A stretch of 8,521 nucleotides of DNA, taken from assembly GCA_934503195.1 (NCBI GenBank), contig CAKSVM010000115.1:1-8521 (forward strand), in the 5' to 3' direction. Of the stretch, positions 1 to 5,405 are shown in pieces. Position 1 is the stretch's first letter, and every line of letters begins with the position of its first letter. A program made the position numbers and the translations under genes. Source of the stretch: an uncultured Eubacteriales bacterium (lineage in GTDB: Bacteria > Bacillota > Clostridia > Oscillospirales > CAG-272). The notes beneath the pieces are model-generated. The model had not been told where the DNA came from and searched no databases. It worked only from the letters and a program-made list of their open reading frames with translations.

Positions 1-217
1 CGGCGCGCCGGAACGGCTCGCGTCCGGTCGGCTTCGCCGCCCGGACGCGAGTGCAGGTTGCGCGCTCACGCGCGCAATCGACTTCGCTTCGCAAAGTCGA
101 CGCCACTTCGTGCCGCCTGCGGCCTTCGGCCGCGCATTTCTTCATCATCATAGCACCACAAAGGGCGGCCGCTTCGCGGCCGCCCAAATCTTATTTTTTA
201 CCACAGTCAAACTATCG
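1..217. repeat. Non-coding hairpin cluster downstream of the GH32 operon
   Basis: This stretch holds no convincing gene. It contains a series of inverted repeats: a self-complementary 10-mer at 1-10; an 11-bp perfect stem (17-27 with 41-51) whose interior forms a second small hairpin (29-32 with 36-39); an 8-bp stem (58-65 with 70-77, loop TCAC); a 7-bp stem (78-84 with 94-100) continued by two more pairs after one mismatch; a small 3-bp CAC/GTG pair (104-112); a 6-bp GC stem (119-124 with 128-133); and a 10-bp perfect stem (163-172 with 176-185). Most of these apices are TTC triloops. The density of stems suggests a repetitive palindromic intergenic element of the REP or nested-terminator kind rather than one simple terminator. 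Copies elsewhere in the genome cannot be seen from this window. Confidence 0.7.
163..185. terminator. Hairpin, likely terminator of the minus-strand MerR-kinase/GH32 operon
   Basis: A perfect 10-bp GC-rich stem (163-172 with 176-185) has a TTC loop on the plus strand, or GAA on the minus strand. It begins about 33 bases past the TGA of the GH32-like gene read on the minus strand. On that strand the stem is preceded by an A-rich run and followed by only three T residues. On the plus strand it is followed by AAATCTTATTTTTT. It may therefore stop transcripts from either side. The short T tract on the minus strand lowers confidence in strict Rho-independent termination there. Confidence 0.5.
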
Positions 218-1411
218 TCAGAATTCTGTAAGCCCGATCGTCCCGTCCGCATTCTGTAAAGCCCGCTTCATTATAACGTGCCCCGCGTAACCGTTCTCCG
301 GCACAAACCCGACAAAAATCCGCTCACCCTTGTGCGCGCAGTCAGTGCCGATCACCGCGGACTTCGGAACGTTTCCGCAGTCGAGAATATTGTTTTCCGG
401 GATAGTCCAGCCATCACTTCCGAACGGATCCGACGCGAACGCGTATCTGGCTTTTCCTCCGATCGACCAGACAAGATAATACCTCCCGCCCATCTCAAAC
501 CAGTCGGGACACTCGGGCTGTGAACCGTCGTTCCATACAATCGCAGGTCCCAGATCCTCAAAATCCTTCATGTCCGGATCATCCGACACCAGATGCGCAA
601 GACACCCCTTCCCGCTCGAAAGCTCGGTCGTCGTGACAAGAAGATGATACCTGCCGCCAATGAAGATTGCCTTCGGGTCACGCGCGCTCGGACCGTCATA
701 GCGTTCTGGAAGCGTGAAGAATCCGCCCGTCTTTTCGTACCTCACATTGTCTTTTGAGAAGGCGAAGCTGACTCTCGCCGGACTTCCGTCCGACATCCTG
801 ACCGTGTACCACGCCCGGTATCCGTCAGCGCAGCGTAAGGTCGAACCCGTGCAGATTGAGCCCTCGATAGGATCGGTGATCGCTACCGCCATCGGAAGCT
901 CGTCCCAGTGTACAAGATCGTCCGTCTTCGCGTGCGCCCACTGATGCGCTCCGTATCCCCATTTGCTGTGATGATGATGCCTGTCGTAAAGCCAGAAGAG
1001 ATGAAAGCTTCCGTCCGAATCGGTGAAAGGCATACAGTCGCCCACGTTGACCCCATAGCGGCGAAGCTCATCGACCCCGACACCCTGAAGAAGCGGAAGC
1101 GGCGCGCGTTCATCGTCACCCGTAACCTCAAGCCCGAAATCCCCCGAAGCCTCACCGGGAAGCGCGATATTCCCGCAGGGCCATTCCTCGTCATAGAGCG
1201 AGCCGTTCACATAAAGCTCGTCCCGGTACGGATATATCACAAGCTCTGCCCTATCCCCGATTTTCGCCGGAGCCGTCAGAACCAGCGGATTTTCGCGGAA
1301 ATCATAGAAAAGCTCAACTCTGAGAACTCCGTCATACTTCACCGCGAGCGAGACCCCGCCGTCCTTTGTGATTTTCGCCGTTCCGTTTGATACCGTGAAT
1401 CTTATCGTCAT
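218..1411 (-). CDS. GH32-like (clan GH-J, beta-fructosidase superfamily) glycoside hydrolase with N-terminal accessory domain
   Basis: A 397-residue protein without signal peptide, so probably cytoplasmic. The five-bladed-propeller signature of GH32/GH-J enzymes starts near residue 115. The putative nucleophile is Asp125 in VNVGDCMPF, replacing the classic WMNDPNG. Next come the SKWGYGAHQWAHAKT..LVHW segment (149-169), SICTGS (185-190), the RDP motif at 244-246 (transition-state stabiliser) and the E-C pair at 300-301 (acid/base Glu300) in QPECPDWFE. All three catalytic acids are present. Residues 1-110 form a beta-rich extra domain, whereas usual GH32 enzymes carry a beta-sandwich at the C-terminus, which is absent here. 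I chose ATG at 1411: AGGAGG lies 8 bases upstream (1420-1425) and the ATG overlaps the upstream stop as ATGA. Translation is therefore probably coupled to the kinase fusion. Family knowledge predicts hydrolysis or transfer of fructosyl-type residues; the true substrate is unknown. Confidence 0.85.
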   Translation of the reverse strand: MTIRFTVSNGTAKITKDGGVSLAVKYDGVLRVELFYDFRENPLVLTAPAKIGDRAELVIYPYRDELYVNGSLYDEEWPCGNIALPGEASGDFGLEVTGDDERAPLPLLQGVGVDELRRYGVNVGDCMPFTDSDGSFHLFWLYDRHHHHSKWGYGAHQWAHAKTDDLVHWDELPMAVAITDPIEGSICTGSTLRCADGYRAWYTVRMSDGSPARVSFAFSKDNVRYEKTGGFFTLPERYDGPSARDPKAIFIGGRYHLLVTTTELSSGKGCLAHLVSDDPDMKDFEDLGPAIVWNDGSQPECPDWFEMGGRYYLVWSIGGKARYAFASDPFGSDGWTIPENNILDCGNVPKSAVIGTDCAHKGERIFVGFVPENGYAGHVIMKRALQNADGTIGLTEF

Positions 1412-3132
1412 TTTGCTGTCCTCCTGTATTTTATGAGTTTTTTGATGTTTTTGGAATCCGAAAGCCCCGCCGTGACCGCCGAGTATAACGCCGCGCCGAA
1501 GGCCGCCTCCTCGCTTTGTTCGGGGATGAAGATCTCCGCGCCGAATCTTTTCTCCGCCGCTCTCCTGAGCGCGGGATTCTTGCGCATCGCGTTTCCCGAT
1601 ACGACAAGCCGGCCGCATTCGCCGCCCATCCTGACAAAGAGATTATAGAGTTCATCGACAATCCCGCGGACAAACCCGTCCGAAAGCTCCGCCACCGTGA
1701 GCGAGCCCGGAGAAATTCCCGAAACGCTTCCTCTCGCCTCCGGCTCCTCGCGAGACCCGGCAAAGAGCGTCGAGACGTGGAGCGTCCCCTCCGAGCGCAG
1801 AGCCTCGGAATTCAGATACTCATAGATCTCGTTCTTCGACGGATTCAGCCCGAAGCGCGAAAGGATCTCCGAAATGAGTCCGGCGAGCTCGGCCAGCGCG
1901 CGCCCGCCGCAGAGCGTCGAGCCCGAGGAAAGATATTTCCCGTCGAAATATGGTCTCACCTCGCAGCATCTGTCGTCGGTCGGAAGCTCTCTTTTTTCGC
2001 TTATGAAGCTGATCTGTCCGCTTGTGCCGACGTTGAGAAGCGCGTCACTGTCATCTGAGAGTGAGCCGAACACACCCGCCTGATTGTCCCCGATCGAAAC
2101 CGACACCGGAATTTTTTTATAATATCCGGCCGTCACGAAGTCCCCCGCGACCTCCGGCAGAGTCTGACGGTCGATGCCGAGCGCGCAGAGCGACGCTCTG
2201 TCAAAATCATTCTTCGCGAAGTCAAAGAATCCGAGCGACGCGGCGTTTGTCGGATGAATGAGGATCTTCGAAAGCCCGCAGAGCTTTGCCACGGCGAGAT
2301 CGGCGATACACGAGACCGAAGCCGTACCCTCAGGCAAAAGCCCCAGCTCGCGAAGCGCGTAGTACGTGACGATTCCGTATCCGGTCGGGGTATCCTCACC
2401 AGTGAGATTCATTATCTTTTCGCGGATCGTGACCCCGCCGGATTTCCGCAGTCCGAAGCCATTCTGCCACGTGTAGAGCGGCGAGAGGATTTCACCGTTG
2501 CCGTCAAGGCACACGATTCCGTGCATCTGCCCGGTAAAGCCGATCGAGACGATCTCGGGATACGCCGCCACGGCCGAGGACGTGAGTCCGAGCGCGAGGC
2601 CGAGAAGCTTTCCGGCGTCGGCCGCGAAGACGTCGGGTTCGGCGAATTTCAGCGCGGCTCCGTGATCTATCGTGTATGTGTGCAGAGTCGCTCCGCCGTC
2701 AAGCGAGACGAGTTTTGCCGATACCGTCGTCGTTCCGATGTCGACCCCGAGCGAGAGCTTTCCGGGATGAACGACCGTCTCGCTGAACACCCGGTCAAGT
2801 CGGTCGGCCGGAAGAATTCCCTCTCCGGCGAGCATTTTTTCGCAGATCTCACGCTGACCGAGATTTGAGCGGCTGTCGTCCTCCAGCCTGGCGAGACACG
2901 AGAGCAGAAGATCGCGCTCCGAAAGAAGTCCGTCACGCCAGAGCTTTATGTCGGCCACCGCCACGCCAAGCTCGCGGAAAAGCTTGATTTTTTCAAGAAG
3001 CCGCACCGTTTCGGAATCTATCTTCCGGTATGAGTTTCCCGAGCGGTCGAAGCTGACGAGTCCGCGCTCCTCCCAGTATCGTATTGTCCCGGCCGAGAGT
3101 CCGGTAAGCGTTTCGATTTCACCTATCCGCAT
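1408..3132 (-). CDS. MerR-type HTH / FGGY sugar kinase (sedoheptulokinase-like) fusion protein
   Basis: A 574-residue single reading frame. Residues 1-70 are a MerR DNA-binding domain: MRIGEIETLTGLSAGTIRYW gives the HTH and the start of the wing, then KIKLFRELGVAVADIK. A helical linker, about 71-120, would be the MerR dimerisation helix. From residue 126 a complete FGGY kinase follows: DIGTTT phosphate loop (131-136), TGQMHG (200-205), TWQNG (221-225), PTGYG (249-253), HPTNAASLGFFD (293-304), catalytic-base motif GDNQ with Asp349, NVGTSGQ (367-373) and adenosine motif SGNAMRKNP (512-520). TGQMHG, TWQ-G, the H/D..NAAS-G-F block and GD-QA resemble sedoheptulokinase more than glycerol or xylulose kinases; fructose or another ketose is also possible. 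ATG at 3132 has GGAGG six bases upstream (3139-3143). First gene of the operon with the GH32-like gene. No frameshift or missing key residue is visible. The fusion as a regulator-kinase is inferred from domain content. Confidence 0.88.
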   Translation of the reverse strand: MRIGEIETLTGLSAGTIRYWEERGLVSFDRSGNSYRKIDSETVRLLEKIKLFRELGVAVADIKLWRDGLLSERDLLLSCLARLEDDSRSNLGQREICEKMLAGEGILPADRLDRVFSETVVHPGKLSLGVDIGTTTVSAKLVSLDGGATLHTYTIDHGAALKFAEPDVFAADAGKLLGLALGLTSSAVAAYPEIVSIGFTGQMHGIVCLDGNGEILSPLYTWQNGFGLRKSGGVTIREKIMNLTGEDTPTGYGIVTYYALRELGLLPEGTASVSCIADLAVAKLCGLSKILIHPTNAASLGFFDFAKNDFDRASLCALGIDRQTLPEVAGDFVTAGYYKKIPVSVSIGDNQAGVFGSLSDDSDALLNVGTSGQISFISEKRELPTDDRCCEVRPYFDGKYLSSGSTLCGGRALAELAGLISEILSRFGLNPSKNEIYEYLNSEALRSEGTLHVSTLFAGSREEPEARGSVSGISPGSLTVAELSDGFVRGIVDELYNLFVRMGGECGRLVVSGNAMRKNPALRRAAEKRFGAEIFIPEQSEEAAFGAALYSAVTAGLSDSKNIKKLIKYRRTAK

Positions 3133-3164
3133 TGATTTCCTCCAGTGCTTTTTATTCTGTGTCT

Positions 3165-3195
3165 ATTATAAACCTTCCAGCCGCTTGAAGGTCAA
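3165..3195 (-). promoter_or_regulatory. MerR-type promoter with 19-bp spacer for the kinase-GH32 operon
   Basis: On the minus strand TTGACC (3195-3190) and a perfect TATAAT (3170-3165) are separated by 19 bases, two more than the usual 17. Long 19-20 bp spacers filled by a dyad are the established signature of promoters controlled by MerR-family regulators, which untwist DNA to realign the two boxes. The predicted start lies near 3158, giving a short leader before the GGAGG at 3139-3143. Because the gene it drives encodes a MerR domain, autoregulation is the natural reading. Confidence 0.8.
3172..3192. promoter_or_regulatory. 21-bp dyad, predicted operator for the MerR-kinase fusion
   Basis: On the plus strand half-sites ACCTTCCAGC and GCTTGAAGGT flank a single central C at 3182. 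Nine of ten base pairs are symmetric, the only break being at the seventh position of each arm. The dyad almost exactly fills the spacer between the -35 and -10 boxes, where known MerR, SoxR and BmrR operators sit. The outer ACCTTC/GAAGGT arms are perfect. Binding by the protein encoded immediately downstream is inferred from position and family behaviour. Confidence 0.78.
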
Positions 3196-3208
3196 TAGCT
3201 TTCGCGGA

Positions 3209-3227
3209 TTGTTTACTCTTTGTTTAC
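3209..3227. repeat. Two direct copies of TTGTTTAC spaced 11 bp
   Basis: TTGTTTAC occurs at 3209-3216 and again at 3220-3227, an 11-bp period close to one helical turn. The pair lies about 14 bases upstream of the -35 box of the MerR-kinase operon and just past the stop of the small membrane protein gene. The placement fits a binding site for an additional regulator touching the same DNA face twice. With only two copies it may also be chance in an AT-rich gap. Confidence 0.4.
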
Positions 3228-3240
3228 ATTTATCGGCGCG

Positions 3241-3510
3241 TCATTGAAGCACTCCTACCCGCTCGCGCTTCACGTCAGTGACAATTCCGGAAAAGGATCT
3301 GTCATAAAGATACCGCGGCGCGTCAAGCTTGTATAACGGCCACAATGTCACGACCGCGCCGATCGCGAACGAAAGCACCGCGCCGTAGATTCCGGCGTAA
3401 ACCGCGAAATAGAATCTTTTCCACAGAAATGTGCAAAACCCGATCCAGAGAGCCGAGAGCGTCAGTCTCACCGCCCGATCCCTTCTGAATTTTCTCTCGT
3501 AGCTGTCCAT
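3241..3510 (-). CDS. Small two-TM membrane protein, unknown function
   Basis: An 89-residue protein I do not recognise. A charged N-terminus (MDSYERKFRRDR) is followed by two hydrophobic segments, about residues 17-31 and 34-60, separated by only Lys-Arg and best read as a helical hairpin. A polar tail of about 29 residues ends SGIVTDVKRERVGVLQ. By the positive-inside rule both ends would face the cytoplasm. ATG at 3510 was chosen because AAAGGAG (3518-3524) stands seven bases upstream and a consensus promoter lies behind it; the frame can be extended to 3582, but that would cross the promoter. The tail stops abruptly after what looks like the first strand of a further domain, so C-terminal shortening is possible, though no continuing frame is visible downstream. 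It is transcribed towards the MerR-kinase operon, with 45 bases between its stop and that operon's -35 box and no clear terminator. Confidence 0.7.
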   Translation of the reverse strand: MDSYERKFRRDRAVRLTLSALWIGFCTFLWKRFYFAVYAGIYGAVLSFAIGAVVTLWPLYKLDAPRYLYDRSFSGIVTDVKRERVGVLQ

Positions 3511-3541
3511 AAATAATCTCCTTTCACGTTCATCTGATTTG

Positions 3542-3570
3542 ATTATATCATACTGTATGCGTTTTGTCAA
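3542..3570 (-). promoter_or_regulatory. Consensus sigma-A promoter of the small membrane protein
   Basis: On the minus strand a perfect TTGACA (3570-3565) and perfect TATAAT (3547-3542) are separated by 17 bases. The base triplet TGA directly before the -10 box gives an extended -10. Transcription should begin near 3535, leaving a leader of about 25 bases before the start codon at 3510. No operator-like dyad overlaps it, so it looks strong and possibly constitutive. Confidence 0.85.
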
Positions 3571-3589
3571 GAGAAATCTCATAATATAC

Positions 3590-3618
3590 TTGACGCGGAG
3601 GAAATTATATGGTATAAT
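3590..3618 (+). promoter_or_regulatory. Sigma-A promoter of the esterase-GDPD-lipoprotein operon
   Basis: TTGACG (3590-3595) and a perfect TATAAT (3613-3618) are separated by 17 bases, with TGG before the -10 forming an extended -10. The predicted start is near 3625, about 26 bases before the chosen ATG at 3651. It stands back to back with the minus-strand promoter at 3570-3542; the two -35 boxes are 19 bases apart, so the two polymerases could compete or share a regulator. Confidence 0.85.
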
Positions 3619-3650
3619 GGTTATGAAAATACAGGATGGAGAATTTTTTG

Positions 3651-4625
3651 ATGAAACTCACAATACAGGAAATCAGAAGAATAACCTTCGGCGTCGTGTC
3701 GGTCGAGGAAAATCTCGGCACGTTTTCGTTCCACAGATTCACAAAGGAGCAGACCGAGGCCTACGCCAGACACAATATAGATCACTTCAACAAAACCTTC
3801 GCCACGGCCGGAGTCAGATTCTCGTTCTACACGAACGCCAGCCGGATGTGCTTTGACTATCGGCTGACTCCGGGTTCAAGCCGGATGTTCGGGTGGTTCG
3901 ACGTCTATGAGGACGGAGTCATGACCTCACACTTCGGCGGCGAGGGAAAGCTCTTCACGTCGGGTCACGCCGATATCAGACTCGGAAGCGGCGAAAAGCG
4001 GGTCGAGATTTACTTCCCGTGGTCAAAGGTGGCCTTCCTCTCGGATATCGAGCTTGACGGCGAGCTTATAAGCCCCTGCAAGAGAAGCCGGACGATGCTG
4101 AACTTCGGCGACTCGATAACACATGGCTACGACGCGATCTATCCGTCGCTCACCTACGCTTCGCTCATAGCGCACGAGCTTGACGCCGACTCGGTGAACA
4201 AGGGCATAGGCGGAGAAATCTTCTTCCCGGAACTTTCGGCACTCCCCGACCCGGTCCGCCCCGACATAATAACCGCGGCGTATGGAACGAACGACTGGAA
4301 TATCTGCGCGAAGGATCACCTGACGAGCGGCTGTCTTTCCTTCTATACAAATCTCTGCCGTACCTACCCTGCCGCGAAAATCTTCGCGATAACCCCGATC
4401 TGGCGCGCCGACGGAGACAGGGAGACAAAATACGCCGCGCCGCACTCTGCATTATACGAAACGATGCGCGAGCTTCTCTCTGATCTTCCCGTGACTGTCA
4501 TCAACGGCTACACACTCACTCCTCACACCACAGAATTCTACTCTGACGCCTATCTTCATCCCAACAACCTCGGCTTCTCTGTATATGCCAGAGAACTGAC
4601 AAAACAAATAAAAAAGCATTTATAA
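3651..4625 (+). CDS. SGNH/GDSL-family hydrolase (probable carbohydrate esterase)
   Basis: A 324-residue protein without signal peptide. Residues 1-140 form a beta-rich N-terminal domain. The SGNH catalytic domain follows: block I LNFGDSITHG with nucleophile Ser155, block II NKGIGGE (Gly oxyanion donor near 187), block III AAYGTNDW with Asn214, and block V SDAYLHPNNLGF with Asp299 and His303. The two-domain order (jelly-roll-like, then SGNH) and the length resemble CE2-type acetyl esterases, so deacetylation of an imported sugar or oligosaccharide is a reasonable but unproven role. An in-frame ATG at 3636 exists, but an AGG abuts it directly, whereas GGAGA (3638-3642) is well placed for 3651, so I use 3651. 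It is the first gene of a probable three-gene operon, with only 12 bases to the next gene. Confidence 0.85.
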   Translation: MKLTIQEIRRITFGVVSVEENLGTFSFHRFTKEQTEAYARHNIDHFNKTFATAGVRFSFYTNASRMCFDYRLTPGSSRMFGWFDVYEDGVMTSHFGGEGKLFTSGHADIRLGSGEKRVEIYFPWSKVAFLSDIELDGELISPCKRSRTMLNFGDSITHGYDAIYPSLTYASLIAHELDADSVNKGIGGEIFFPELSALPDPVRPDIITAAYGTNDWNICAKDHLTSGCLSFYTNLCRTYPAAKIFAITPIWRADGDRETKYAAPHSALYETMRELLSDLPVTVINGYTLTPHTTEFYSDAYLHPNNLGFSVYARELTKQIKKHL

Positions 4626-4637
4626 AGGAGAACAACA

Positions 4638-5378
4638 ATGGAACTCACCGGAACAAAACTCGTCTTCGCTCATCGCGGAGCCTCGGCCTACGCGCCTGAG
4701 AACACACTTCCCGCTTTCGCTCTGGCGGCTGAGATGGGAGCCTACGGTGTCGAACTCGACGTTCACCTCACCAAGGACGGCGTACTCGTGGTCACTCACG
4801 ACGATGAGATCTCGCGCGTCTCTGACGGAAAGGGACTTGTGCGCGAGCTGACCTTTGACGAACTCAGAAAGCTCGATTTCTCGGCCGGATACCGCGGCGG
4901 AAAGTACGGAAAGGTTCAGATCCCGACACTCGACGAGGTCTATGAGCTTCTCGCGCCGACCGGACTTTATGTCAACGTCGAGATAAAATCGGCCACTCTC
5001 CCCGGGGTCGTCAAGAAGTCGCTCGACTGCGCCAAGGCTCACGGAATGGAGGAAAAGGTTATCTATTCGTCCTTCGATCACTGGAAGCTGACCGAGCTTC
5101 TGTCATATGACAGCACCGCCTTCGTCGCTCCGCTCTACGGTCAGGAGATCGTGATGCCGGCCGATTACGCCAAGCTCTTCGGCGCGAAGGCGATCCATCC
5201 CTTCTACTGGCAGATTCTGAAGCACCCGGAGATCGTTGAGAGAGCGAACGAGATCGGAATCCGCGTCCACCCGTGGACGGTCGACGACCCGGCGCATATG
5301 AAAACGCTCTGCAATATGAATGTCGGGGCGATAATCTCGAACAAGCCCGACGTCGCGCTTGAAATCGCCGCGAAGTAA
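4638..5378 (+). CDS. Glycerophosphodiester phosphodiesterase family protein
   Basis: A 246-residue GDPD TIM-barrel protein without signal peptide or TM segment, at the usual length for small bacterial family members. Visible motifs are the HRG start FAHRGASAYAPENT (His12, Arg13), the metal-binding Glu39 and Asp41 in VELDVHLTKDG, His54 in VTHDD, Glu115 and Lys117 in NVEIKS, and the C-terminal VHPWTVDD (210-217). Together these account for the expected catalytic and metal ligands. The family splits glycerophosphodiesters into glycerol 3-phosphate and an alcohol; some members act on lysophospholipids or teichoic-acid fragments. AAAGGAG at 4624-4630 overlaps the stop of the esterase gene and sits seven bases before ATG 4638, indicating co-transcription and probably coupled translation. 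Activity class is well supported, the physiological substrate is not. Confidence 0.9.
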   Translation: MELTGTKLVFAHRGASAYAPENTLPAFALAAEMGAYGVELDVHLTKDGVLVVTHDDEISRVSDGKGLVRELTFDELRKLDFSAGYRGGKYGKVQIPTLDEVYELLAPTGLYVNVEIKSATLPGVVKKSLDCAKAHGMEEKVIYSSFDHWKLTELLSYDSTAFVAPLYGQEIVMPADYAKLFGAKAIHPFYWQILKHPEIVERANEIGIRVHPWTVDDPAHMKTLCNMNVGAIISNKPDVALEIAAK

Positions 5379-5405
5379 GTCACGGACATATTAAGGGGTA
5401 AACAA

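Noticed and set aside
1..185. CRISPR array or tRNA cluster suggested by repeated stems
   Set aside because: Stems differ in sequence and length with no equal spacers, and none folds as a cloverleaf or carries a tRNA T-loop motif.
51..290. Plus-strand 79-codon open frame through the hairpin cluster
   Set aside because: Low-complexity product from palindromic DNA, no ribosome binding site, and it runs into the opposite-strand GH32-like gene.
1412..1618. N-terminal extension of the GH32-like frame to an ATG at 1618
   Set aside because: The extra 69 residues lie wholly inside the kinase gene in another frame, are Arg/Gly-rich and unlike any domain; the ATG at 1411 has a perfect AGGAGG and an ATGA overlap.
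2781..2835. Internal start giving a free-standing kinase from within the fusion
   Set aside because: Candidate codons at residue 100 (ATG) and 115 (GTG) have no clear ribosome binding site upstream, so separate kinase translation is not supported.
2254..2868. 204-codon plus-strand frame opposite the kinase
   Set aside because: Highly charged, motif-free translation antisense to a well-supported FGGY domain; typical shadow frame in GC-rich coding DNA. The same applies to 1516-2058 and 908-1390.
3511..3582. N-terminal extension of the small membrane protein to 3582
   Set aside because: It would cross the consensus promoter and the AAAGGAG site that fit the start at 3510.
3636..3650. Alternative esterase start at 3636
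   Set aside because: The only AGG upstream directly abuts this ATG; the GGAGA at 3638-3642 is correctly spaced for the ATG at 3651.
4023..4445. 140-codon minus-strand frame inside the esterase gene
   Set aside because: Antisense to the SGNH catalytic blocks, with Arg/Gly/Val-rich motif-free product.
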